Assembly (NCBI GenBank): GCA_028820935.1 | Contig: JAPPHZ010000038.1 | Span: 1-64,000 of the forward strand | From: a bacterium | GTDB taxonomy: Bacteria; Actinomycetota; Acidimicrobiia; Spongiisociales; Spongiisociaceae | DNA: 64,000 nt | Direction of reading: 5' to 3' | Part shown: in pieces, positions 43,101 to 51,349 of the stretch | How positions within the stretch are numbered: the stretch's first letter is position 1 | Layout of the letters: each line of letters starts with the position of its first letter | Notes under the pieces: model-generated | What the model was told of the DNA's origin: nothing | The model's database searches: none | What the model saw: only the letters and a program-made list of their open reading frames with translations | Translations under genes and position numbers: made by a program

Positions 43101-43409
43101 TCAGTGTGGCTGAGCCAGGTTGACCGTGATCGTCATATTGAGGGCTGCTGCGGCTCGGTGGAGGGTCGTGAGCGTGGCCCTCGTGCCGCCGGATTCGAGG
43201 CGGGCAACCGCGGCTTGGCTCGTCGACATACGAGCGGCAAGGTCGCGCTGTGTCAGCCCCGCGGCTTCTCGCGCGTCGCGGACCTTCTCACCCACCTCCA
43301 GAGCTAGACGAGCCGCGGTGAGGGCCTCGTCGAACTCGACGCGTTCGTCGGCGCTCATCGTGTTGAGCCGTCTGTCTCGCAGTTCCTCAATCGTTGGACG
43401 CGCCATCAC
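43101..43409 (-). CDS. XRE-family antitoxin (HigA-like)
   Basis: A 102-residue HTH protein: helix-turn-helix VRDAREAAGLTQRDLAARMSTSQAAVARLES at about 44-75, followed by LHRAAAALNMTITVNL. The stop and start arrangement with the toxin gene overlaps by four bases. The order toxin then antitoxin is that of higBA. It very likely represses its own operon at the TGATATCA repeats upstream of the toxin gene. Confidence 0.85.
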   Translation of the reverse strand: MMARPTIEELRDRRLNTMSADERVEFDEALTAARLALEVGEKVRDAREAAGLTQRDLAARMSTSQAAVARLESGGTRATLTTLHRAAAALNMTITVNLAQPH

Positions 43410-43744
43410 TCCTCCTCGGCTGCATGTCCTTCAGCAAGACACCGTCGCATCGCCCGGCGAGCCCGCCGGACTTCGGCCCGCTCATTCTGCCGCTGCTTGC
43501 GGAACGTAGTCAATAGAACGATCCGCCGGTTCTCCGCGAAGCAGAACGTGATCCGCCGCGCGACTCGGTCGAGGCTGATCCGAAGCTCGAAGAGCCCGTC
43601 GCCTAGCGCACGCGAGGCCGGGAACCGCAGACGGTTGCCATCCTCGGCGAGTCGTTCCACGGCCGCCACCACCTTCGCGAAGTCTTTCACAGAGAGCGAC
43701 TCGATCCATCGCTCGACTTCCGGCTCGACCTCTACCGACCATAT
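43406..43744 (-). CDS. HigB/Gp49-like toxin with a non-standard start
   Basis: A RelE-superfamily toxin, which would cleave ribosome-bound mRNA. The block ALGDGLFELRISLDRVARRITFCF is typical (KELR and fF in the family). The expected N-terminus (WSVEVEPEVERWIESLS) is encoded in frame upstream of the first GTG (43690), but the only initiation codon there is ATA at 43744, and an ATG one base away is in the wrong frame. Starting at GTG 43690 would give 94 residues and drop the first strand. So either it uses ATA, or the toxin is broken. The gene lies directly beside its operator. Confidence 0.72.
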   Translation of the reverse strand: MWSVEVEPEVERWIESLSVKDFAKVVAAVERLAEDGNRLRFPASRALGDGLFELRISLDRVARRITFCFAENRRIVLLTTFRKQRQNERAEVRRARRAMRRCLAEGHAAEEE

Positions 43745-43763
43745 GATATCACTAATGATATCA
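43744..43763. promoter_or_regulatory. Putative operator of the HigBA-like operon
   Basis: Two perfect copies of the palindrome TGATATCA separated by four bases (CTAA) lie immediately upstream of the toxin reading frame. Such paired half-sites are where XRE antitoxins bind and repress. The spacing of twelve bases between palindrome centres puts two sites almost one helical turn apart. The site overlaps the candidate start codon. Confidence 0.65.
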
Positions 43764-43963
43764 AACCACTACGACACGGTGCTGCGGCCCCGTGGAGGGT
43801 CGTGATCGTGGCGCCGGGCTCGGGCATGTCAGGGAGCCAGGCGGCGGTTGCCGCCGCGAAGCCGGTGTTCGGGTAGCGTGTGCCTCGTAAGCAAGCAGAA
43901 GCGCGCCGAGCGCGTTCCCTCCTGTGGGCGAGTCCCAAGACCACGGGGACGGCGAGAGGTACC

Positions 43964-44914
43964 GTGACCACGACCAGCACCGATGTTCTCAATGTAAGAG
44001 CGACAGCGCGCCGGAATAGGCGGCGCCGCCGGGTCTCCTACGTTTTCTATTCGGTCCTGGGGATGTTGCTGTTCCTGCTGTACTGGCAGCTGCTGGCCGC
44101 GCCCTTCTCGCCCCTCTCCTCCCTCATCCCGACGCCGATCGAGGCCTCCACCCACTTCCGGGACAACCTGATGTTCAGCGAGCCGATGAAGGAGAACTTT
44201 GTTCACGCCTGTCCGGACCTATCGGCAGATCTGGAGTTCAAGAGGGGTCGGCTGGACAGCCTTCCCGATCGCTGTTTCGGGTACCTTCCCCATCTGCTGC
44301 ACACCACCCGCAACATCCTGATCGCAGTCGCGCTGGGGACCGTCATCGGCTTGGCGGTCGGGCTGAGTAGTCTGCTCATGCCGTGGATAGCCGATGTGGT
44401 CACGCCGGTGACCGGTTTCTTCGGGACGACCCCCATCTTCATCGTGGCGCCTTTCTTCGTGATCTGGTTCGGGATCGATTACCCCCTGTTGACCACCATC
44501 GGGGTGGTCGCCTTCTACACCACCCTTCTGATGTATTTCTTCACCCGGCGGGCGGCCGAGAACATACCGGTGGGGATCATCGAATCAGCCCTCACGCTGG
44601 GAGGGGACCGCCGCACGATCTTCCGTTGGGTCTATCTGCGGGGAACGATTCCGGAGATCGCGGGGGGCTTCCGGATCACGCTGGGAGGCGCTTGGGGTCT
44701 GGGGACGCTGGTGGAGGTGCTCGGACCACAGATGGGAGGAGGGTTCCTGATCCGCATGTGGAGCTACGTGATGGGCCACGCTGGTGGGCCGACCGCGGTG
44801 GTCGCTCTGATCCTCTTCTTCGGCGTGCTGGCTGCGGCGGTCGACGGGATCCTGGTACTGGCAATACGCTCCCTCACCAGATGGTCTGAGGGCGGCCGCC
44901 AACTGGCCTTGTAG
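43964..44914 (+). CDS. ABC transporter permease (SsuC-type), first of third pair
   Basis: A 316-residue permease starting at GTG behind GAGAGG. It has a large loop between the first and second helices (about 45-100, with HACPDLSADLEFKRGRLDSL), and the coupling loop LGGDRRTIFRWVYLRGTIPE. Two helices after that are typical. The insert loop holds a pair of Cys residues. The next gene, 22 bases on, is its partner. No binding protein or ATPase is adjacent. Confidence 0.83.
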   Translation: MTTTSTDVLNVRATARRNRRRRRVSYVFYSVLGMLLFLLYWQLLAAPFSPLSSLIPTPIEASTHFRDNLMFSEPMKENFVHACPDLSADLEFKRGRLDSLPDRCFGYLPHLLHTTRNILIAVALGTVIGLAVGLSSLLMPWIADVVTPVTGFFGTTPIFIVAPFFVIWFGIDYPLLTTIGVVAFYTTLLMYFFTRRAAENIPVGIIESALTLGGDRRTIFRWVYLRGTIPEIAGGFRITLGGAWGLGTLVEVLGPQMGGGFLIRMWSYVMGHAGGPTAVVALILFFGVLAAAVDGILVLAIRSLTRWSEGGRQLAL

Positions 44915-44936
44915 GCAAGGGGAAGGCGACGACGGT

Positions 44937-46130
44937 TTGAATCAGCAGCCTGTGCTCCTCCGAGCCCTCTTCTGGATTGGATGGCTGATCTGGGCTGTCC
45001 TGACCCCGTGGTTGCTCGTTCAGCTGCCTGACAGCCTTCCCTTCGTCACCTGGACACATGGCGAGGGCGTGATCACCGTCACGTGGTCTTACCTCGTTTC
45101 CGGGTCGGTGCTGTTCTTGGCCTGGCCGGTTGCGTTCCGCACGACCCGGGTCAAGGACATTCTGATCAGGGCGGGACGGGGAATAGCGGCGTGGCCGGAC
45201 ATGCTGTGGGCCGGCATGCGCCGCAGTCCCCTCTTCTTCCTCTCTTGGGTGTTGTTGATGCTGGCGTGGCAGGTGGCGTCTTACATCGTGCCTCACGGGA
45301 CTCTCGAGCATCCCCTGGTTCCCGGATGGGAGTACGTGTTCGGTGACACCCTCTTCGGAATGTCCAAGTACTGGACCGTCCGCGGGATTGACCTCGGCTC
45401 CGTCAGCTTTAACGTCGAGGGACTGGCGCCCCTTCCCATCCTCCGTGGCGAGGCGACCTGGTTGGGTGCGTTCCTCGCCATCGCCTATCACTCCGGTGTG
45501 ACGCTCCTCAGGCTGCTGTGCGGCCTGGTACTCGGCATGACGCTCGGCCTCCTGACCGGTCTGCTCCTTCCCTACTGGCCGGCTGTGCGCAAGACCGCGT
45601 GGGCGCCCATGAACTTCCTGCGGATGATCCCCCTCCTGGTGGCGGCTCCGTGGTTGCAGCTTGTCCTGGGCCGCCGCTTCCTGGGCATCACCATCTACAT
45701 CGCCTTCGGGGTGTGGATAATCCTGGTGGTGGCCACCATGAATGCGGTATCCAACGTGCCCGACCGGTACATCGAGAGCGCCCGTACCCTGGGCGCCTCC
45801 CGGCTGCGCACCTACTACAGAGTGATAGTGCCCGGGTCGATTCCGGAACTGCGCACCGCCCTCCTGCTCGCCATGGGAGGGAGCTGGTCACTGGCGATCG
45901 TCGCCGAGTTCCTGGGCTTCGGTTCCGGGCTGGGGCACCTGGCTGACGCGGCGGTGCAAGGAACCAACACCGCCCAGCTGTTGGTGGTGACGTTCATCGT
46001 GGCCCTCTATGCCCTCACGACTTTCTTCCTCCTCAACGAGGGATTCAAGAAGCTGATCAGCTGGGTGCCCCAACGCACCACCGGCAAGACGGACATCAGA
46101 AAGGTAGCCGGAGCGGCAACAGGGATGTGA
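44937..46130 (+). CDS. ABC transporter permease (SsuC-type), second of third pair
   Basis: A 397-residue permease starting at TTG behind AAGGGGAAGG. It is longer than the others because of an N-terminal extension with two to three helices and a soluble loop before the permease domain (WVLLMLAWQVASYIVPHGTL ...). The coupling loop is LGASRLRTYYRVIVPGSIPE. With the upstream gene it forms the membrane part of an NMT1/SsuC-type transporter without its own ATPase here. Confidence 0.83.
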   Translation: MNQQPVLLRALFWIGWLIWAVLTPWLLVQLPDSLPFVTWTHGEGVITVTWSYLVSGSVLFLAWPVAFRTTRVKDILIRAGRGIAAWPDMLWAGMRRSPLFFLSWVLLMLAWQVASYIVPHGTLEHPLVPGWEYVFGDTLFGMSKYWTVRGIDLGSVSFNVEGLAPLPILRGEATWLGAFLAIAYHSGVTLLRLLCGLVLGMTLGLLTGLLLPYWPAVRKTAWAPMNFLRMIPLLVAAPWLQLVLGRRFLGITIYIAFGVWIILVVATMNAVSNVPDRYIESARTLGASRLRTYYRVIVPGSIPELRTALLLAMGGSWSLAIVAEFLGFGSGLGHLADAAVQGTNTAQLLVVTFIVALYALTTFFLLNEGFKKLISWVPQRTTGKTDIRKVAGAATGM

Positions 46131-46296
46131 TAGCCGAGCCCACCGCGCCGGCAAGGTCTCGGCCGCTGAGTCTGTCGAAACTGCGAGGTAACAAGGGAGA
46201 GGGCGCAGCCAGACTGCCGGCGACTGCCACGCATTGAGGCTTTCGGCTTGGTCGTACGGCTGATCGGGATTGACACCCCGCTTGCTCTGTGGACTG

Positions 46297-46827
46297 TTAC
46301 AACGCCTCGTGCATCTGGCGGGTGATCGACCACATTTCTATGTCGTGAAACCGGCCATCGAGGAACGCCAGTGAGCGCATCACACCCTCCTGGGTGTAGC
46401 CGCACTTCTCTGCCACCCGCCGCGATGCGAGATTGTCCGGATGGATACTGAGCTGGAGTCGGTCCATCAGCTTGGTCGAGAACAAGTACTCCGTGAGCAG
46501 CCCTAGGGCCTCGGTTGCATAGCCTTTCCCGGAATACTGCTCGCCGAACACCTGGTAGTTGATCTCGTAGCCGTAGAAGTAGTAGGTGATGGGAATGAAG
46601 CCGACCCACCCGACAATGTCGGCGGCCGCATCGATCATGAGCAGCACTCCGGAGTCGTCGGACCAGTAGCCGTCCCGCTCGAACCGGCTGCGGATGTCCG
46701 TTTCGGACTTGAGAACGTGGCCGAGAGCACCGCGCATGTCGAGGTCGTTCAGTAGCTCGATCAAGCCGTCGATGTCGGAACTGCGCACGAGGCGAAGGCT
46801 GATCAGATCTCCTCGCAAGGGCGGCAC
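46297..46827 (-). CDS. RimJ/RimL-type GNAT acetyltransferase
   Basis: A 176-residue protein that follows the RimJ/L pattern: LRLVRSSDIDGLIELLND at the start, VGWVGFIPITYYFYGYEINY in the middle, GKGYATEALGLLTEYLF as the acetyl-CoA loop, and LASRRVAEKCGYTQEGVMR near the end. It probably acetylates an N-terminus or a small amine. It is not obviously linked to its neighbours. Confidence 0.85.
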   Translation of the reverse strand: MPPLRGDLISLRLVRSSDIDGLIELLNDLDMRGALGHVLKSETDIRSRFERDGYWSDDSGVLLMIDAAADIVGWVGFIPITYYFYGYEINYQVFGEQYSGKGYATEALGLLTEYLFSTKLMDRLQLSIHPDNLASRRVAEKCGYTQEGVMRSLAFLDGRFHDIEMWSITRQMHEAL

Positions 46828-47051
46828 CTAATCCTCCCGGTCGGGTCGATTCCCACCACGCTTCTTCGTGGGCCAGTGCATCGTTCGCCAGGGTGTGCCG
46901 GCTGTTCCCACCAGGCTCGGAATCGTGACGGAGATCCTGACCGCACCGGCTCGGCTCTGACCCCTCCGCAGGGTAGCCGCCGTTGTTGTGGCTATAGCTC
47001 CATGGGATTGTTCCGATGGCCGTGAGAGCGGGGCTGGAGGGTCGTCCGGGT

Positions 47052-47525
47052 CTATTCGATGGTGAGGCTTGAGAGGATTGAGTTCGCCTCCTGGGTAAGG
47101 GGGTGGCGGTGGTGGTAGGAGCCGATCGCGGCGTGGAGGCAGAAGGCCCGACCGGCCGAGTGGAAGAATCGTTGGAGGCCGGCCTGTTCTCGCATGGGCC
47201 GCCGGAGTGCGTTGGGATCGAAGTCGTCGGGTTGTAGTTCGGCGGGGACGCCGTGGTGCTCGAACAGCATGGAGCCGACTGCGCCGGGATCGAACTCCAC
47301 GAGTGCGATGAAGACGCCTGCCGGTCCCATGGCCTCTAACGCCTCGGAGCCGTAGTCGTCACGCTCGTTCGGTAGCCAGGAGTTGGCCGCGTGCAGAACG
47401 ATCAAGCCGTCGCCAGGCGGCGCCGGGCCGGCGTCGGTCTTGTCGGCGTCCTGCTGCAGGGACAGTTCGGCTTCCCAGCCGGTCGGCACGGCCAGACCAA
47501 TCCCGTATGCGGAGAGGCGGTGCAT
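47052..47525 (-). CDS. Hypothetical protein downstream of the mau-like membrane protein
   Basis: A 157-residue soluble protein without signal peptide; I recognise no family. It has AYGIGLAVPTGWEAELSLQ at the start and YHHRHPLTQEANSILSSLTI at the end, typical of a small beta-rich domain. It begins four bases after the stop of the membrane protein and is the last gene of that set, so it is probably co-transcribed with the MauD/MauF-like genes. Confidence 0.7.
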   Translation of the reverse strand: MHRLSAYGIGLAVPTGWEAELSLQQDADKTDAGPAPPGDGLIVLHAANSWLPNERDDYGSEALEAMGPAGVFIALVEFDPGAVGSMLFEHHGVPAELQPDDFDPNALRRPMREQAGLQRFFHSAGRAFCLHAAIGSYHHRHPLTQEANSILSSLTIE

Positions 47526-47529
47526 GCTG

Positions 47530-48195
47530 TCAGGTCACCAGGGCGACCGCGGACAGGGCTGCCAGCAGGGCGGAAGCGAGAGCGCCGAGGCGCCTGGCCC
47601 TCTGCGCGAGGTTGTCGAGCCGGTGATGCAGCCTGGCGAGGTCCGCAGCGTTCCTGACCCGGCCATTCAGTGTCACGGTGAGCCCCCGTATCGCGCCGAA
47701 GGCCGCGCCTACCAACAGTCCACTCATCGGGTCACGGGTCAGCAGGGCGGCCAGCATGAACATGGGAACGAGGGCCGTGTTGACCGCTGTGACGACCGCG
47801 GCACCCAGTTGGAGCCCGTAGCCCCAGCCGTATACCCACGGCCGGAAGGCCGAGAGCCAGTCCTCGTTGACCTGGCGACGGATGGGGAACCGGCGTACCT
47901 TCAGATCCCACACCGCGGCAACCACTCCGGCCAGGGCTAGCGCGGACAGGCGCCAGGTCTCGTCGAGGGTGACGGGTAGGGCTCGCCTGGCTGCGCCTAG
48001 GACGGCGCCCAGAGATGCTCCGCCGACCAGCGTCCCGGCCACCAGCCACGTCACGGTCAGTGGCCAGCGGTTGCCCCGGGCCCGCTCGCCGAGCGGGCTG
48101 ATGCTCGTGAGCATCGAAAGGCCTCAGGGCGACCAGGTGGAGCGGAATCCGGCAACGACCGCGGCGGCGACGCCTACCGCGAAAGAAGTGATCAC
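47530..48195 (-). CDS. Membrane protein of the mau-like cluster with in-frame UGA at a redox position (probable Sec24)
   Basis: Read through the TGA at 48124-48126, this is a 221-residue membrane protein with about six helices. The GTG start overlaps the MauD-like stop (GTGA). The first part is FAVGVAAAVVAGFRSTWSP, then the TGA, then GLSMLTSISPLGERARG, all in one frame. From family memory, actinobacterial homologues read STWSPCGLSML at this point, so the TGA replaces Cys, in a segment like the SPC of CcdA/MauF thiol carriers. No other Cys is present. Without read-through, translation from the ATG at 48114 would lack the first helix. It may alternatively be a nonsense mutation. Confidence 0.75.
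48080..48098 (-). promoter_or_regulatory. Candidate SECIS hairpin after the UGA
   Basis: On the coding strand GCCCGCTC and GAGCGGGC form a perfect 8-bp stem around loop GGC, whose loop lies 34-36 bases after the UGA, inside the window reported for bacterial SECIS loops. A second 6-bp hairpin (GATGCT/AGCATC, loop CACG) sits closer, at 9-24 bases. High GC content makes chance hairpins common, so this is weak support. Confidence 0.4.
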
Positions 48196-48950
48196 TGTTC
48201 GGGGGGCAGGTTGCGACGGGTGTCCGTGTCGCCGGTGCCGGGTTCGGGGTTGACGCTCGGATGGTCCCGACCGATGCCGGCCGCCGCGAGAGCCTCATCG
48301 GCGCGCCTTGCCCGGTCCCGGCCCGAGGTCGTGCCGCGTTCCGGGTCGATCTCACGGAGGTAGTCGCCCAGGGCCGTCCGGAGCATGTTCCGCATCTGGT
48401 CCCAGTTGGCGGCGGTGCCTGAACCCACCATCCGGTTGTTCGTACCGTCGACCAGCGCGAAGTACGGTGATCCGGGAACGTCATAGTCCTGCCACGCCGC
48501 GCTGGACAGCACCGTCTTGACACCCGGCGGTGCCAGGGCGGCAAAGGCGGTCTCCGACTCGAGGGGCGGATCCTGACCGACGATGACGAGCCGGGTCCTG
48601 GCGTCCGAGAGGTCGAGGTCGGCTTCGGCGAAGGCCGTCCAGAACGTCTCGCACGTCCGGCAACCCGACGAGAGAAACGCCAGAAGTGTCAGGCCGCGAG
48701 CGTCGGTGACGCTGATCTTGATGGGGTTCCCACCGGGAGATGTGCCGACGATGTCGTGCGCGGCCCCGTCCGGTGGGGGGCGCAACTCCACGGGCGCATC
48801 GGGTCGTCCAGCATGCCCGCCGCTCTCCTCGAGAGGGATTCCCGCACGGTGGAGAGCTCGGATTATCTCGGCGTGCGACCTCAGCAGGCCGAACACCAGC
48901 AGGGCGAGGACCGCCACCGCGCAACTGAGCAGGACGAGAGCGAGGGCCAC
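48192..48950 (-). CDS. MauD/TlpA-like thiol-disulfide protein
   Basis: A 252-residue protein with an N-terminal membrane helix (LALVLLSCAVAVLALLVFGLL) and a periplasm- or exterior-facing thioredoxin-like domain. The redox motif is CRTC at 97-100 (FLSSGCRTCETFW), followed by IVGQDPPLESE and a cis-Pro region (DVPGSPYFALV). This resembles MauD, which helps form disulfides in methylamine dehydrogenase light chain. Its TGA stop overlaps the next GTG. The neighbours MauE-like and Cys-rich protein are 1.8-2.4 kb away on the other strand. Confidence 0.8.
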   Translation of the reverse strand: MALALVLLSCAVAVLALLVFGLLRSHAEIIRALHRAGIPLEESGGHAGRPDAPVELRPPPDGAAHDIVGTSPGGNPIKISVTDARGLTLLAFLSSGCRTCETFWTAFAEADLDLSDARTRLVIVGQDPPLESETAFAALAPPGVKTVLSSAAWQDYDVPGSPYFALVDGTNNRMVGSGTAANWDQMRNMLRTALGDYLREIDPERGTTSGRDRARRADEALAAAGIGRDHPSVNPEPGTGDTDTRRNLPPEQ

Positions 48951-49014
48951 CTCGCCAGATTATCAGGCGGAGGGTGCCGGTTAGCAGGACGGACGGGCGC
49001 CATGGTGGGACTTA

Positions 49015-50517
49015 CTACGGCGTCCGGCAGCTATCGGCGAGGAGCGCGTTCGACGTGTTGGCCCGGCCTTCCAGCGCCTGGGATACGGCGGCCCGTACCT
49101 GGGCGATGGGAGCATCGCCGGGCTGGAACTCGGGAGGGATGAAGTTGACGGTGACGATCCTCGACGTGTCGAGGCGGTCCGCCATGCCCATGAGGTCGCT
49201 GAGGCGGCCGATCGGGATGTCGGTGCTGACATGGCTGGCGATGATGTCGGTCAGGTCCGCGTACCGGTACACCAGCTCCATGCGCGGCACCTGGTCCAGC
49301 AGGGCCTCGACCACGCATCGTTGGCGGGTCATCCGGTGCCAGTCTGTGGTGCCGGTCCTGGCACGCACGTAGCCGAGGGCGGTGAGGCCGTCGAAGTGGT
49401 GGTATCCGGGTTCGGTGGCGATGAGGACGGGTGGGCCGTCCGCCACGATGGGCTTGATCCGCTCGTCGATCGTCTCGCTCACGTACAGGTCGATGCCGCC
49501 GAACAGGTCGATGACCTTTACGAAACCCACCATGTCGAGCAGCACGTAGTACTGGATGGGCAAGCCGGTCAGCTGGGCGAGCGCGGACTTGATGGCGTGT
49601 CCGGCCGGATCGTCGACCTGCGGGAAGGCTTCGGGGTGTCTCAATCCGAGGCCGTAGATCTCGTTGACGATCTCCGGATACCCGTCCGGCCACAGTGCCG
49701 CGGCGGCTGTTCCGTCCGGGAAGGTGACGTGACGCCAGTTTCGCGGCACGCTGAACGCGGCTGCATCGCCGGTGGCGACATCGATCGAGACCACGATGAT
49801 CGTATCGGTTCGGACCCCGACCCGGTCGAACCCGGCGTCGCTACCCAATAGCGCAATGGTGAGGCGGCTCGCGCCGTCCCATGTCAGTTGTGGTTGCGCG
49901 GCCGGGGCTAGGGCCGTGGCCGTGGTGGATGTGGTAGGCGCCGGGGTCGTCGCCTGTGTGAGCGGAACGATGGGTCCCGATGGGTCGGCCTCGCCGGCCT
50001 CCGGCAGGGAGGTCGTCGGGGAGGTGGTGGGAAGCGGGGTCGGAGCCGCGGTAAGCGTGTTGGTGGCGACGAAGACGTCCGACAGCAGGGCCAGCTGCAC
50101 CGAGGCGAGCCGGATGACCACCACGTGGGGAGCGGCGATGAGAGCGGCCACCAGGGTGAGCGTGACGGCTGTCCCGACCCGCCGCCTCGGCTTGTGGCGC
50201 CATCGCCAGTAACGGCGGTCCGCAGTTCTGAACGCGTCCACCGCAACCGCAGACCGAAAGGCCAGAACCACCAGGCTGCCCACCATCAGGATCCGGAGAG
50301 CGGAGACGTTCACGGTCCAGAGGAGCAGGGTCCTCGTACCGGTCGCCACCACGTAGCCGAGCGCGAAGACGTAGGCCATCAGGGTCCCGTTGGCGAACAG
50401 CAGCGCACGGCGGGTTCTGTGGCCGAAATGGCCCAGGCCGGGCCAGATCGCGGAGAGCGCCGCGGCCACCAGCGGGTCCGGTCCCCGGCGCCGCAGATCC
50501 ATCCATGCTCCGCTCAA
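49015..50517 (-). CDS. LytR-CpsA-Psr (LCP) family protein
   Basis: A 500-residue membrane protein that would attach glycopolymers to the cell wall. It has several N-terminal helices (about 35-90 and 115-150), a Thr/Pro/Ala-rich linker, and an LCP catalytic domain with DTIIVVSIDVATGDAAAFSV PRNW-like start, LDMVGFVKVIDLFGGIDLYV, and YVRARTGTTDWHRMTRQR, where Arg residues contact the lipid pyrophosphate. The multi-helix N-terminus is unusual for LCP proteins. It is next to a MITE-like element. Confidence 0.85.
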   Translation of the reverse strand: MSGAWMDLRRRGPDPLVAAALSAIWPGLGHFGHRTRRALLFANGTLMAYVFALGYVVATGTRTLLLWTVNVSALRILMVGSLVVLAFRSAVAVDAFRTADRRYWRWRHKPRRRVGTAVTLTLVAALIAAPHVVVIRLASVQLALLSDVFVATNTLTAAPTPLPTTSPTTSLPEAGEADPSGPIVPLTQATTPAPTTSTTATALAPAAQPQLTWDGASRLTIALLGSDAGFDRVGVRTDTIIVVSIDVATGDAAAFSVPRNWRHVTFPDGTAAAALWPDGYPEIVNEIYGLGLRHPEAFPQVDDPAGHAIKSALAQLTGLPIQYYVLLDMVGFVKVIDLFGGIDLYVSETIDERIKPIVADGPPVLIATEPGYHHFDGLTALGYVRARTGTTDWHRMTRQRCVVEALLDQVPRMELVYRYADLTDIIASHVSTDIPIGRLSDLMGMADRLDTSRIVTVNFIPPEFQPGDAPIAQVRAAVSQALEGRANTSNALLADSCRTP

Positions 50518-50531
50518 AGCGCGACCTCGTT

Positions 50532-50637
50532 TAGGAGGGTGCTGAAAAAGACGGGGATGGGTTGGCCCGCGATGGCTCCAACTTGGGGTTTCGCTGCTCG
50601 CTATCGGGCCAACTGGACATTTTTCAGTACCCTCCTA
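50532..50637. mobile_element. MITE-like inverted-repeat element, copy 2
   Basis: A 106-bp element: TAGGAGGGTGCTGAAAAA at one end and its near-perfect inverse TTTTTCAGTACCCTCCTA at the other, with the inner GTTGGCCCGC / CGGGCCAAC pair. TA at both ends is the likely target duplication. Orientation equals copy 3 and is opposite to copy 1. It lies between the LCP gene start and the MauE-like gene, so it may carry or disrupt promoter signals for both. Confidence 0.85.
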
Positions 50638-50747
50638 GGGGCCGAGCTTGCGCATCAAGTCTGCCATGCCGCAGTGCTCGGATCGGGTTTATCCCCGACC
50701 CCACGAGTACGACCGGTCCAGGATGTCGGCGGTAGCCTTGACGCTGG

Positions 50748-51326
50748 ATGACCCTCCTAGACCTCACCATGGCGTTCTACGCGGCCGGCTCGCTGTTGCT
50801 CGTCTTCGCCGGGGTAGCGAAGTTGCTCTACCCCCGGCCTGCGGCCGACCTCATGGGCGCCATCGGTTTCCCTGCCCGGGTGTGGTTCGCCCGTGCGGCC
50901 GGTGGCGCGGAGTTGGTACTCGGAGCGACCGCCCTTGCGGCTATCGGGTCCGGGCCGGCGCTCGTCGCGGCCGGCGTTTACTCCCTGTTAGCGATGGTTG
51001 CGCTGCTGGCGGTCAACAGACGTCTCTCTTCTTGCGGATGCTTCGGGCAGGTGGATTCACCACCCTCGTGGATACATGTGATCGGCAACCTCTTCTTCGC
51101 AGCCGTGTGCGTACTGGTGGCAGGAGCGGGCAGTTCGCCACGTGTCTGGATCGGATCCGCGACAGATCATCTGGCTGGCGCAGTTGCGCTGGCTCTCGCT
51201 GTGTGCGTGCTGGCCGGGATGGTCCTCGTGAGCTTCACAGCGGTGCCGGAGTGGCTGCAGGCCAGATCGGCGGGAGGTAGGAGTCCGGAGACGTTCCGGA
51301 TCGAAGCCGCCGGTCTCCGGCGGTAA
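50748..51326 (+). CDS. MauE/DoxX-like membrane protein
   Basis: A 192-residue membrane protein with four or five helices. The Cys96-Gly-Cys98 motif (SSCGCFGQVDSP) in a short loop is the hallmark of MauE-type proteins, which work with MauD in disulfide formation. The N-terminal helix pair (VFAGVAKLLYPRPAADLM) is typical for the DoxX-like superfamily. It is 23 bases ahead of the Cys-rich exported protein and most likely helps fold it. Confidence 0.83.
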   Translation: MTLLDLTMAFYAAGSLLLVFAGVAKLLYPRPAADLMGAIGFPARVWFARAAGGAELVLGATALAAIGSGPALVAAGVYSLLAMVALLAVNRRLSSCGCFGQVDSPPSWIHVIGNLFFAAVCVLVAGAGSSPRVWIGSATDHLAGAVALALAVCVLAGMVLVSFTAVPEWLQARSAGGRSPETFRIEAAGLRR

Positions 51327-51349
51327 TCCACCGGCCAAGGGCAGCAGCT

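Noticed and set aside
43482-43742. Minus-strand frame starting at the ATG beside the operator
   Set aside because: It is one base out of frame with the toxin and yields an Arg/Ala-rich sequence without homology.
48124-48195. Independent 23-residue peptide gene
   Set aside because: The frame continues past the TGA into the membrane protein, which starts nine bases on; read-through gives a single protein matching family layout.
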